A stretch of DNA of 26,363 nt from DAIDKA01 sp036489445 (lineage in GTDB: Bacteria > Pseudomonadota > Gammaproteobacteria > Steroidobacterales > Steroidobacteraceae), in the NCBI GenBank assembly GCA_036489445.1, contig DASXFV010000007.1, positions 1-26,363 on the forward strand. The letters are read 5' to 3'. The notes under the pieces are model-generated. The model had not been told where the DNA came from. It saw only the letters and a program-made list of their open reading frames with translations, and ran no database searches. Each line of letters opens with the position of its first letter. Position 1 is the first letter of the stretch. A program made the position numbers and the translations under genes. Positions 1-7,574 of the stretch are shown one piece after another.

Positions 1-94
1 CGGGTCATGGTCTGGCTTTCGGTTGCTGGATCCTCAGTTTTACGGGTGCAGCGCAGGCGCTGCAAGCGTCCTGCAGACGGCTTACCATTGCCGC

Positions 95-748
95 ATGAGC
101 GAACCGTCTTCCGAAATCCTCGGCAATCCCCTGCCAGGGGAGCCCCTGATGCTGGCCAGTGAATGGCTGGCAGAGGCCTGGCGCCGGCGCCTGCAGCCCA
201 ATCCCAATGCCATGACCCTGGCTACCGCCACCCTGCAGGGCTGGCCCACGGCGCGCATCGTGCTGTGCAAGGATGTGGTGGGCGTGCCCGGTTATGTCGT
301 GTTCTATACCAACTTCCAGTCCCGCAAGGGCCTGGACCTGGCCGAAAACCCGCGCGCCGCGGCGGTGATGCACTGGGACCACATGCGCCGGCAGGTGCGC
401 GTGGAGGGGTTGGTGGAGACTGCACCGGCCGCCGACAGCGACGTCTACTTTGCCTCCCGGGCCCGGATGAGCCGCATCGGCGCCTGGGCCAGCGCCCAGA
501 GCCGGCCGGTCGCCTCCCGCGAGGCGCTGCTGGCGCAGGTCAATGAGGCGACCCGCCGCTTTGCCGCCGGGCCCGTCCCCCGACCCAGTTTCTGGGGCGG
601 CTATCGGCTATGGGCCGAAGCGGTCGAATTGTGGGTCGAGGGAGATGCCCGCATCCATGATCGGGCCCGTTGGACCCGCTCCCTGAACCGCTCGCCGGAG
701 GGCAGCATGCGGCCCGGTCCGTGGTCGGCTACGCGTTTGCAGCCTTGA
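95..748 (+). CDS. pdxH: Pyridoxamine/pyridoxine 5'-phosphate oxidase
   Basis: FMN-dependent oxidase that converts pyridoxine- or pyridoxamine-5'-phosphate to pyridoxal 5'-phosphate in the cytosol, the last step of B6 synthesis and salvage. The 217-residue protein matches the usual family length (about 218). Visible family features are an early PNAMTLAT segment, the ARIVLCKDV strand, the FYTNFQSRKG FMN-binding stretch near residues 70-80, and the C-terminal R-x-HDR...W...RLxP signature that binds substrate. The ATG at 95 was chosen because an upstream TTG at 23 only adds non-conserved residues. No Shine-Dalgarno is visible; a TACCAT hexamer lies 6 bases before the ATG, so the message may be leaderless (inference). 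The stop overlaps the putative TTG start of the next gene. The identification is firm; the start is less so. Confidence 0.95.
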   Translation: MSEPSSEILGNPLPGEPLMLASEWLAEAWRRRLQPNPNAMTLATATLQGWPTARIVLCKDVVGVPGYVVFYTNFQSRKGLDLAENPRAAAVMHWDHMRRQVRVEGLVETAPAADSDVYFASRARMSRIGAWASAQSRPVASREALLAQVNEATRRFAAGPVPRPSFWGGYRLWAEAVELWVEGDARIHDRARWTRSLNRSPEGSMRPGPWSATRLQP

Positions 749-1521
749 AACCTGAGCCCAGCTCACTGCGAGCGAGCAACCTGGGAGTCAGTGCCGGCGA
801 GCGCCGCCTGGTCACAGGCCTGACGGTGAGCTATGCGCCCGGTGAGTTCGTGGCCATTCTGGGGCGCAACGGCTGCGGCAAGACCCTCACCCTGCACACC
901 CTGGCCGGGTTGCGACCGCCGCTGGCCGGCGAAGTCGAACTCGAGGGCCAGCCGTTGACCCGCCTGTCCCGCAGAAATATCGCGCGGCGCCTGGGAGTGC
1001 TCACCCAGGATCTGGAGGACGGTTTCGCCAGCACGGTGCTGGAGTCGTTGCTCATTGGCCGGCATCCGCACCTGGCGCTGCTCGAACGGGAGGGCCCGGA
1101 GGATCGGCGCCTGGCGCAGGCGGCGCTGGTGCGGGTGGGTCTGCCCGGATTTGCCGATCGCAGTGCCGAGACCTTATCCGGCGGGGAGCAGCGCCGCTGC
1201 GCCATGGCTGCCCTGCTCACCCAGGATCCGCAGATCTATCTGCTGGATGAGCCCTCCAATCATCTTGATCCGCAGCAACAGCTGGCGGTGCTCGGACTGT
1301 TCAAGGAAGAGACCCGTCGCGGCCGCACGGTGATCGCGATCCTGCACGACCCGACTCTGGCCGCGCGCTTCGCGGACTCGGCCCTGCTCCTGTACGGCGA
1401 TGGCAACTGGCTGGCAGGCCCGGCCACGCAGGTGCTGAACGCATCGGCCTTGAGCCAGCTGTATGAGACACCGCTCACCGAAGTGAGCGCGGGCAGCCGG
1501 CGGGTGTTCACCAGCCTTTAG
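745..1521 (+). CDS. ABC transporter ATP-binding protein, cobalamin/iron-siderophore importer type
   Basis: Cytoplasmic ATPase subunit of an ABC importer, resembling the BtuD/FepC/FecE group. Numbering from the TTG at 745: Walker A GRNGCGKT is at about 40-47, the LSGGEQ signature near 144, Walker B IYLLDEP near 164-170, followed by the H-loop in AILHD. The alanine/serine usual inside Walker A is a cysteine here. The reading frame is open back to an ATG at 670, but homology starts only around LRASNLGV, so the TTG that overlaps the pdxH stop (TTGA) is preferred; a GTG at 721 is another option. No permease or binding protein lies in the window, so the substrate is inferred. A cobalamin adenosyltransferase two genes away makes vitamin B12 plausible. 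The 3' end overlaps the convergent phosphatase gene by 4 bases. Confidence 0.85.
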   Translation: MKPEPSSLRASNLGVSAGERRLVTGLTVSYAPGEFVAILGRNGCGKTLTLHTLAGLRPPLAGEVELEGQPLTRLSRRNIARRLGVLTQDLEDGFASTVLESLLIGRHPHLALLEREGPEDRRLAQAALVRVGLPGFADRSAETLSGGEQRRCAMAALLTQDPQIYLLDEPSNHLDPQQQLAVLGLFKEETRRGRTVIAILHDPTLAARFADSALLLYGDGNWLAGPATQVLNASALSQLYETPLTEVSAGSRRVFTSL

Positions 1522-2297
1522 AGCGTGCCGGCCAGAGCGTCCCGGATACGCGCATGCAGCGGGCCGTTGGTGGCCAGGACGCTGGTGGTGGCCAAGCCTA
1601 CGGCAGCGCCGTTCAGATCGGTAAAGGTGCCGCCGGCTTCACGCACGATGACCGTCAGTGCTGCGATATCCAGGATGTTCACGTCCGACTCGATGACCAC
1701 ATCCAGTGCTCCGCGCGCCAGCAGATGGTAATGCACGAAATCGCCATAGCCGCGGATGCGGCTGATGCCGCCGATCAGATCGCCCAGCCGCCGCCAGCCC
1801 ACCGCCGAGCGGGTCAGGGTCTTGAGGTTGCCGGTGGAGACGATGGTGTGCGTCAGTTCAGTGGTGGCGCTGACGCGGATGGGTTTGCCGTTCAGGAACG
1901 CCCCCTGACCCTGCTCGGCCCAGGCGACCTCCGCATAGGCTGGCGCGCTGGACACACCCAGCACCAGTTCCCCGGCGCGCATCAGGGCAATCTGCGTGGA
2001 AAAGAACGGGCACTCGCGGACAAAGGATTTGGTGCCATCGATGGGATCCACCAGCCAGATGCTCTCGGCGGTCAGGTTATGCCCACCGGTCTCCTCGCCA
2101 TGGAAGCCATGAGCGGGGAAGCGCCTCTGCAGCACCTCGTGAATCGCCTCCTCCGCGCGCACATCCGCCTCGGTGACCGGTGACTGGTCTGCCTTGATGG
2201 TGATGCTCAGGTTGCGCTGGTACAGGGATCGGATGACCTCGGCAGCGGCCTGCGCAGCATCCAGGGCGGCTGCGAGTTCGGGGGAGTGGGTCGGCAT
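1518..2297 (-). CDS. Inositol-monophosphatase-family phosphatase, probably histidinol-phosphatase (HisN type)
   Basis: Mg-dependent, Li-sensitive-type phosphatase fold of 259 residues. Metal ligands can be read directly: the GEE motif (E68/E69), DPIDGT (D84 and D87), and the C-terminal ILDIAA aspartate (D210) in place of the more common WDxAA. The stretch RGYGDFVHYHLLARG and the ESDVNILD segment resemble HisN histidinol-phosphatases more than CysQ or SuhB, as far as I can judge by eye. If so, it removes phosphate from L-histidinol phosphate in histidine synthesis. No other his gene is in the window to support this. The gene is transcribed divergently from the adenosyltransferase with only 33 bases between starts. 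Family is secure; exact substrate is not. Confidence 0.85.
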   Translation of the reverse strand: MPTHSPELAAALDAAQAAAEVIRSLYQRNLSITIKADQSPVTEADVRAEEAIHEVLQRRFPAHGFHGEETGGHNLTAESIWLVDPIDGTKSFVRECPFFSTQIALMRAGELVLGVSSAPAYAEVAWAEQGQGAFLNGKPIRVSATTELTHTIVSTGNLKTLTRSAVGWRRLGDLIGGISRIRGYGDFVHYHLLARGALDVVIESDVNILDIAALTVIVREAGGTFTDLNGAAVGLATTSVLATNGPLHARIRDALAGTL

Positions 2298-2330
2298 GGG
2301 CTTGTGAGTCTCCAGCGGTTATGCTGGCAC

Positions 2331-2888
2331 ATGGGCAATCGCTTGAGCAAAATCTACACCCGGACGGGCGATGACGGCACCACCGGGCTGGGCGATGGCA
2401 GTCGCACGCCGAAGGAATCCCCACGCATCGAGGCCATCGGCGCCGTGGACGAATTGAACAGCACGGTGGGCCTGGTGCTGGGGGTGCCGGATCTGCCGGC
2501 GCCGGTCATCGGCCTGTTGCACCAAGTGCAGCACGATCTGTTCGACCTGGGTGGCGAATTGAGCATCCCGGGCCACACCATCCTCGGACCCGATCACATC
2601 ACGCGCCTGGAGCAGGCCCTGGACGGCTTCAACGACCCCCTGCCGCCGCTGCGGGAATTCATCCTGCCCAGCGGCGGACCTGCGACGGCTGCCTGCCACC
2701 TGGCGCGCGCCATTGCCCGCCGCGCCGAACGCCGGGTGTGGACTCTGACCCGGACGGAAACGGTGGCGCAGACCCTGCCCCAGTACCTCAACCGCCTGTC
2801 GGATCTGCTGTTTGTCCTGGCGCGCGTACTGGTGCGCCACGAACGGGGCAGCGAAGTCCTATGGCGGCACGATCGCGGCCGCGGCTGA
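2331..2888 (+). CDS. PduO-type ATP:cob(I)alamin adenosyltransferase
   Basis: Transfers the 5'-deoxyadenosyl group of ATP to cob(I)alamin, making coenzyme B12. The N-terminal TRTGDDGTTGL motif, the DGSR-xxK-xxxR segment, AxGAVDELNS near residue 40 and the C-terminal PQYLNRLSDLLFVLAR helix are diagnostic of the PduO/MMAB trimeric family; 185 residues is a normal length. The ATG at 2331 is chosen over an upstream start at 2286 because the family begins with this short lead into the TRTGDDG loop. There is no Shine-Dalgarno, but TATGCT sits 5 bases before the ATG. The 3' end overlaps the convergent ampD by 30 bases, so the last residues of each protein are encoded on opposite strands of the same DNA. 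Confidence 0.95.
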   Translation: MGNRLSKIYTRTGDDGTTGLGDGSRTPKESPRIEAIGAVDELNSTVGLVLGVPDLPAPVIGLLHQVQHDLFDLGGELSIPGHTILGPDHITRLEQALDGFNDPLPPLREFILPSGGPATAACHLARAIARRAERRVWTLTRTETVAQTLPQYLNRLSDLLFVLARVLVRHERGSEVLWRHDRGRG

Positions 2889-3461
2889 TTGCTCCACCAG
2901 CGTCCGCAATCGGGGCCAGTCGAACTGGCTCCCCGGATCGAGCTTGCGCCCCGGAGCGATGTCGCTGTGGCCTACGATGCGGGTGGCATCCAGCGTGTCA
3001 TACCGGGCCAGGAGTGCGCAGATCACCGCGGTGAGCCTCAGGTATTGCGCATCCTCGTAGGGCGTATCGTCCGTACCCTCCAGCTCGATGCCGATGGAAA
3101 AGTCGTTGCAGGCGCAGCGGCCCTGGTACTGCGACACGCCGGCATGCCAGGCGCGCGCGCCAAAGGGCACGAACTGTACCGGCGTGCCATCGCGCCGTAC
3201 CAGCACGTGCGCTGACACCCGCCCGGGCGCTATGGTGGCAAAGTAAGGATCCGCTGCGGGGGGCAGGGTGCCGGTGAACAGGTGCTCGATCCATGGGCCG
3301 CCGTACTGACCCGGTGGCAGGCTGATGCCATGCACCACGATGAGTTCCGGCACGCACCCGCTGGGTCGATCATCAAAATGTGTCGACAGCACCTGGCGCG
3401 TGCGCACCAGCAGCCCCGTGGCCGGTTCAATGTACATCCGCGAAGGCTGCCCCGTGTCCAT
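2859..3461 (-). CDS. ampD: 1,6-anhydro-N-acetylmuramyl-L-alanine amidase
   Basis: Cytosolic zinc amidase that cleaves the stem peptide from anhydro-muropeptides during peptidoglycan recycling; in many gammaproteobacteria its loss induces AmpC beta-lactamase. The 200-residue protein shows the zinc ligands H44 (in VVHGISLPPG), H165 and D175 (in GHSDIAPGRKLDPG), the probable catalytic E126 in IGIELEGTD, and K173. The FGARAWHAGVSQYQG stretch is characteristic of AmpD rather than the longer AmiD/AmpDh2 proteins. No signal peptide is seen, consistent with a cytosolic enzyme. An ATG at 3437 is an alternative start closer to the E. coli protein. The start region is back-to-back with bioA, so each gene's promoter must lie within the other's 5' coding region. 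Confidence 0.95.
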   Translation of the reverse strand: MDTGQPSRMYIEPATGLLVRTRQVLSTHFDDRPSGCVPELIVVHGISLPPGQYGGPWIEHLFTGTLPPAADPYFATIAPGRVSAHVLVRRDGTPVQFVPFGARAWHAGVSQYQGRCACNDFSIGIELEGTDDTPYEDAQYLRLTAVICALLARYDTLDATRIVGHSDIAPGRKLDPGSQFDWPRLRTLVEQSAAAAIVPP

Positions 3462-3492
3462 GGCTGCGGATCATGCCAAACTCTGTCTCCAA

Positions 3493-4872
3493 ATGCCGCA
3501 ACCCAATAATCCAGGCGCCGCCGCCAATCTCCCCTGGCGGGAGCGCGACCTCGCGCACGTCTGGCATCCCTGCACCCAGATGAAGGATCACGATTCGGCG
3601 CTGCCGATGATTCCCATCCGCGGTGGCAACGGCGTGTGGCTGACCGACTTTGCGGGCCAACGCTATCTGGATGCGATCAGTTCCTGGTGGGTGAACCTGT
3701 TTGGACATGCCAACCCGCGCATCAACGCGGCGCTGCGTGCACAGCTGGAGAGCCTGGAGCACGTCATTCTTGCCGGCTTCACGCATGAGCCGGTGATCCG
3801 GCTCAGCGAGGCGCTGACCGCGCTGGCGCCGGAGGGGCTGACCCGCTGCTTCTATGCGGACAATGGTTCCGCAGCGGTCGAGGTCGCCGTGAAGATGAGT
3901 TTCCACTACTGGCGCAATGTGGGCCAGACCAGCAAGCGTCGCTTTATCACTCTCGCGGGCAGTTATCACGGCGAAACCCTGGGTGCGCTCGCGGTCGGCA
4001 ATGTCGATCTCTACAAGGAGGTCTACAAGCCGCTGCTGATGGACGTGATCACGGTTGCATCACCCGATGCCTTCAACCGTGAATCCGGTGTCAGCGAAGC
4101 CGACTGGGCGCGACGCCAGTTCGCGCAGATGGAAGCCGCACTGGCCGAACACGCGCACGAAGTCGCCGCGGTGATCATCGAGCCGCTGGTGCAATGTGCG
4201 GCGGGCATGCGCATGTACGACCCGCTGTACCTTACGCTGCTGCGCGAGGCCTGCGACCGGCATCGGGTGCACCTCATCGCCGATGAGATCGCCGTCGGCT
4301 TTGGGCGTACCGGCACCCTGTTCGCCTGCGAGCAGGCCGGCATCCGACCGGATCTCATGTGCCTGTCGAAGGGGCTCACAGGCGGCTATCTGCCCCTGTC
4401 CGTGGTGCTGACCACGGATGTCATCTACGAGGCCTTCTACGACGAGTATGTGAAGCTCAACGCCTTCCTGCACTCGCACAGCTACACCGGCAATGCGCTG
4501 GGCTGTGCGGCGGCACTCGCCACTTTGGATATCTTCAAAAGCGATCCGGTGATCGAGCGCAATCGCGGGCTCGCCGCGCATTTTGCGCAGGCGACGGCTG
4601 CCCTCGCGGATCATCCGCATGTCGCCGAGGTGCGCCAGCGCGGCATGATCACGGCCATCGAAATGGTGCGCGACAAGCGCTGCCGCGAACCCTATCCCTG
4701 GCAGGAGCGCCGCGGCATGAGCGTGTACCGGCAGGCGTTGTCGCGCGGGGTGCTGCTGCGGCCCATCGGCAATGTCGTGTACTTCATGCCCCCCTACATC
4801 ATCGAGCCGGAACACATCGACCTCATGGTCGAGGTGGCATGCGAAGGCATCGAGTTCGCCACATGCGCTTGA
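3493..4872 (+). CDS. bioA: Adenosylmethionine-8-amino-7-oxononanoate aminotransferase
   Basis: PLP enzyme that makes 7,8-diaminopelargonic acid from KAPA using S-adenosylmethionine as amino donor, the antepenultimate step of biotin synthesis. From the ATG at 3493 the protein has 459 residues, normal for the family. It begins with the typical RERDLAHVWHPCTQM lead, and shows SSWWVNLFGHANPRIN, the DNGSAAVEVA phosphate-binding segment, the ADEIAVGFGRTG motif with the cofactor-binding aspartate, and the Schiff-base lysine (about K293) in LSKGLTGGYLPLS. An in-frame ATG at 3460 would overlap the ampD start and is less likely. No other bio gene is present here. The last 10 bases overlap rsmE, so the two are probably translated from one message. 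Confidence 0.96.
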   Translation: MPQPNNPGAAANLPWRERDLAHVWHPCTQMKDHDSALPMIPIRGGNGVWLTDFAGQRYLDAISSWWVNLFGHANPRINAALRAQLESLEHVILAGFTHEPVIRLSEALTALAPEGLTRCFYADNGSAAVEVAVKMSFHYWRNVGQTSKRRFITLAGSYHGETLGALAVGNVDLYKEVYKPLLMDVITVASPDAFNRESGVSEADWARRQFAQMEAALAEHAHEVAAVIIEPLVQCAAGMRMYDPLYLTLLREACDRHRVHLIADEIAVGFGRTGTLFACEQAGIRPDLMCLSKGLTGGYLPLSVVLTTDVIYEAFYDEYVKLNAFLHSHSYTGNALGCAAALATLDIFKSDPVIERNRGLAAHFAQATAALADHPHVAEVRQRGMITAIEMVRDKRCREPYPWQERRGMSVYRQALSRGVLLRPIGNVVYFMPPYIIEPEHIDLMVEVACEGIEFATCA

Positions 4873-5591
4873 ATCGGGTCTATGCGGAGGCTCCCGTGCG
4901 CGGGCGCGCGCAACTGGATCTCACCGGCACCGCCGCTCATCATGTGACTCGCGTGCTGCGCCTGCGGGTCGGGGATCCGCTGGTGCTGTTTGACGCTGCG
5001 GGAGGAGAGTACACGGCGAGCGTCGGCGCCTTGTCACGCGACACGGTTCGCGTGACGGTAGGGGAATATCGGGAGGTGAACCGGGAATCCCCGCTGCACG
5101 TGACGCTCGCACAGGGCATCTCCCGTGGCGAGCGCATGGATGTGGTGGTGCAGAAGGCCACCGAGCTCGGCGTGCAGCACATCGTCCCGCTGCTGGCCGA
5201 GCGCACGGTGGTCCGGCTGGATGAGGCGCAGGCCGCCAAGCGCCTGCGCCACTGGCGCGCCATCGCGGTGGCAGCGTGTGAACAGTGCGGGCGCAACCAG
5301 CTGCCCGAGATCAGCGCGCCCATGAGCCTTCAGGATTTCCTGGTGTCGGACTATCCGCAAGGTCTGCGCCTGGTGCTCAGTCCCCACGGCGGCATGAAGG
5401 CGCAGGAGCTGCCTGCCAGCGCCGCCGCCACTTTGCTGATCGGGCCCGAAGGCGGATTGTCGGATGCGGAACAGGCCGCGGCGCGAGCCGCGCAGTTCAC
5501 CGGATTGGTGCTGGGCCCCCGCATCCTGCGCACGGAGACTGCAGCGCTGGCGGCGCTCGCGGTAATCCAGCAGCAGCTGGGGGATCTGTAG
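4863..5591 (+). CDS. rsmE: 16S rRNA (uracil(1498)-N3)-methyltransferase
   Basis: SPOUT-class, SAM-dependent enzyme that methylates N3 of U1498 in helix 44 of 16S rRNA on the assembled small subunit. The 242-residue length matches the family. An N-terminal PUA-like part (about 1-70) holds HHVTRVLRLRVGDPL. The C-terminal knot shows KATELGVQHIVPLLAERTVVR, LLIGPEGGLSDAE and LGPRILRTETA, the last two forming the SAM pocket. The ATG at 4863 starts inside bioA (10-base overlap), giving translational coupling. The following DNA turns abruptly AT-rich, marking the edge of the conserved block. Confidence 0.96.
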   Translation: MRLNRVYAEAPVRGRAQLDLTGTAAHHVTRVLRLRVGDPLVLFDAAGGEYTASVGALSRDTVRVTVGEYREVNRESPLHVTLAQGISRGERMDVVVQKATELGVQHIVPLLAERTVVRLDEAQAAKRLRHWRAIAVAACEQCGRNQLPEISAPMSLQDFLVSDYPQGLRLVLSPHGGMKAQELPASAAATLLIGPEGGLSDAEQAAARAAQFTGLVLGPRILRTETAALAALAVIQQQLGDL

Positions 5592-5603
5592 TGCTGCTAT
5601 TGC

Positions 5604-5695
5604 TGCAAATACTATGCCGATATATTTTTTATCCTATTGTATTTTATAGTATTTTGCACAATATGATATCGCATTTATAACTGCAAATAATACTG
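5604..5695. repeat. Three copies of a TGCAAATACTAT-like motif in an AT-rich leader
   Basis: Three related 12-14 base copies are visible: TGCAAATACTAT on the plus strand at 5604-5615, its reverse complement ATAGTATTTTGCA at 5646-5658, and TGCAAATAATACTGT at 5682-5695 on the plus strand. Copies one and two form an imperfect inverted repeat; copies one and three are direct. The second copy overlaps a possible -35 box and the third lies just after a possible -10 box, so they are well placed to be operators for the downstream DNA-binding HipA-type protein. The function is inferred; the repeats themselves are read from the sequence. Confidence 0.5.
5654..5681 (+). promoter_or_regulatory. Candidate sigma70 promoter for the HipA-type gene
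   Basis: TTGCAC (5654-5659), a 16-base spacer, then TATAAC (5676-5681) gives a leader of roughly 39 bases before the ATG at 5727. A second candidate in the same region is CTGTCA (5693-5698), 16 bases, TAGAAT (5715-5720); this one would start transcription at about the ATG and give a leaderless message. The AT-richness of the region raises the chance of accidental matches. Confidence 0.35.
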
Positions 5696-5726
5696 TCATC
5701 CACGCTCGCAGTGATAGAATTAAGGG

Positions 5727-7097
5727 ATGACGAGTGAGCCGCCGCAGGAGTCAGTGCTGCAAGCGCTACGTCGGGGCACAGCATCCGCGGCCGAGCTTGA
5801 GCAGGAGCTATCGAGGTCGAGGCGATGGCTGTGGACGCACTTGCCGCAGCAGATTGCCGCGGGGCGCATCATCAAGATGGGCGCCCGGCGTGGCGCGCGT
5901 TACGGCCTGCGCCGCGAAATCCAAGGGATTGGTTCGGCCTGGCCGCTGCGTCGAATCGGACGCACGGGACTCATCGAGGATCTCGGCACGCTCTACGCCC
6001 TCATGGCGGATCAGTACTATTTCCAACCCCGGATGGAGGGGGTCAAGCGCAACTTCAGAGGTTCCGCTCTCAACCATGGGTTGCCTTACTTTCTGCAGGA
6101 TCAGCGCCCGGGTGGGTTTCTGGGAACAGCGGTACCGCGTCGCTACCCGGAACTCAACCTGCCCCAGCGCGTCATCGACTGGACTGACGATCATTATTTG
6201 CGCTATCTGACGATTCACGGCTCGGACGCCGTGGGCGATCTGGTATTGGGCGCACCTGCATTCGATGAATTCGTGGCGCGGCTGCAGCAGCAGCGCGCCA
6301 TTGAAAGTGCGCAGCGGGAGCTGCTGTACCCCGGACTCGCACAGCAAGTCATGGCGGGGCTGCTGCCAGGGTCATCGGCGCATGGCGAACATCCCAAGTT
6401 CGCCGTCTCTCTGAACGACGCCGGCAATCCGCGCCACGTGCTGGTCAAGTTCTCCCCGCCCAGAGCCGAGGCCGCCGGGCAGCGCTGGGCGGATCTGCTG
6501 ATCGCCGAGCATCACGGGCACGAAATCCTGCGGACCGCCGGAGTTCCCACCGCCCGATCCCGAATCCTCGCCATCGAGGATCGCGTCTATCTCGAAGTGG
6601 ACCGATTTGATCGCGCGGGACAACACGGCCGCGTCGGTGTGACGTCGCTGCTGTCCATCGACACGAGCTTCTATGGGGGGCTGGATAACTGGATCGCGGC
6701 GGCAAACCGCTTGCGCGATGACCGGCGTATTGATGCCCAGGCGGTGGAGCAGGTGCGGCTGGCATACACCTTCGGCGGACTGATCGCGAACACCGACCGG
6801 CATTTTGGCAATCTCGCGTTCTTCGACGCCTATGAAGGGCAATTCCAGCTGGCCCCGATCTACGACATGCTGCCGATGTTGTTCGCGCCTGAACACCACC
6901 AGATCATCACACGGCACTTCGATCCTCCCGCTCCTGCCTCCGACACCCTGAGCGCCTGGGGCCCTGCCCGGGCGCTGGCCGAGCGTTACTGGCGCCAGCT
7001 CACCGCCGATGAACGTATCAGCGACGGCTTCAGGGGGATATGTGCCGGATGTCTTGCAGCGCTTGAACGACTGCCGCGAACCGGACCCTTCGCTTAG
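5727..7097 (+). CDS. Solo HipA-family kinase-fold protein, YjjJ/HipH type
   Basis: HipA-fold protein of 456 residues. Residues about 1-65 resemble a winged helix-turn-helix (SAAELEQELSRSRRWLWTHL followed by a basic GARRGARYGLRR wing), as in E. coli YjjJ. The catalytic part is intact: NTDRHFGN with D357 and N362, and the metal-binding D380 in IYDMLP. The 23-residue distance D357-D380 equals that of E. coli HipA (D309-D332). A GEHPKF loop near 221-225 corresponds to the HipA nucleotide-proximal loop. Canonical HipA phosphorylates glutamyl-tRNA synthetase; YjjJ/HipH has been described as a toxin with a different target, so activity here is uncertain. No hipB-like gene adjoins it; the fused N-terminal domain may provide DNA binding. 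AAGGG touches the ATG directly, which is too close for a normal ribosome site, so a GTG at 5754 or leaderless translation is possible. It interrupts an otherwise conserved rsmE-chp gene order. Confidence 0.85.
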   Translation: MTSEPPQESVLQALRRGTASAAELEQELSRSRRWLWTHLPQQIAAGRIIKMGARRGARYGLRREIQGIGSAWPLRRIGRTGLIEDLGTLYALMADQYYFQPRMEGVKRNFRGSALNHGLPYFLQDQRPGGFLGTAVPRRYPELNLPQRVIDWTDDHYLRYLTIHGSDAVGDLVLGAPAFDEFVARLQQQRAIESAQRELLYPGLAQQVMAGLLPGSSAHGEHPKFAVSLNDAGNPRHVLVKFSPPRAEAAGQRWADLLIAEHHGHEILRTAGVPTARSRILAIEDRVYLEVDRFDRAGQHGRVGVTSLLSIDTSFYGGLDNWIAAANRLRDDRRIDAQAVEQVRLAYTFGGLIANTDRHFGNLAFFDAYEGQFQLAPIYDMLPMLFAPEHHQIITRHFDPPAPASDTLSAWGPARALAERYWRQLTADERISDGFRGICAGCLAALERLPRTGPFA

Positions 7098-7103
7098 GGA
7101 ATA

Positions 7104-7574
7104 TCAGGCTGCGCGGGTTTCGTCCGCGATCATCTCTTCCAGGCGCTCCACGTCCGGGACCAGCGGCGCCTCATTGAGCATGCGCACCTGACAGATCACC
7201 GGCATGCGCTCGGGGAATACTTTGGAATTATCCGGCCGCACGACATCTGAGCTGACGCGCACCAGCTGCGGAAATCCCTGCGACACCAGGCCAAAGTAGC
7301 CGCCCTCGAGCTTGTCGCCCATGCAGTGGAAGATCACCACCCGCGTGCGCCCGGCGGCCGGCGGGATATTGTGGCCACAGGCGCCTTCAAAGGACACCAG
7401 CGGCACCTGGCGGCCATTCCAGGCAATGGTGCCGATGTACCAGGGCGGCGCACCGGTCATTTCCGCGGGCGCCTGGAAGCCGATGACCTCGGCGATGCAG
7501 GCGCGCGGCACGATCAGCCGCGAGTCCACCAGCGGTATCAGCAGGCTGTAGATTTCATTGACACGCTCAGCCAT
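7104..7574 (-). CDS. chpC: CheW-like chemosensory adaptor, ChpC type
   Basis: CheW-domain scaffold protein of 156 residues that would link a chemoreceptor to the ChpA kinase in the type IV pilus signalling array. The start (IYSLLIPLVDSRLIVPRACIAEVI) and the PPWYIGTIAWNGRQVPLVSFE stretch correspond to the first CheW strands and the central G-x-I-x-W/R-G-x-xxP turn. It is the last gene of the pil-chp operon and overlaps the end of chpA by 8 bases. Position after chpA, as in Pseudomonas, is the main reason for calling it ChpC rather than a second PilI. Its stop lies only 6 bases from the stop of the convergent HipA-type gene. Confidence 0.85.
   Translation of the reverse strand: MAERVNEIYSLLIPLVDSRLIVPRACIAEVIGFQAPAEMTGAPPWYIGTIAWNGRQVPLVSFEGACGHNIPPAAGRTRVVIFHCMGDKLEGGYFGLVSQGFPQLVRVSSDVVRPDNSKVFPERMPVICQVRMLNEAPLVPDVERLEEMIADETRAA

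Noticed and set aside
4060..4815. A 251-codon minus-strand open frame opposite bioA
   Set aside because: bioA has all PLP aminotransferase motifs in this stretch; the antisense product has none.
5592..5726. AT-rich stretch as a trace of an insertion sequence or att site
   Set aside because: No transposase, no terminal inverted repeats bounding the gene and no target duplication could be found; composition alone is not enough.
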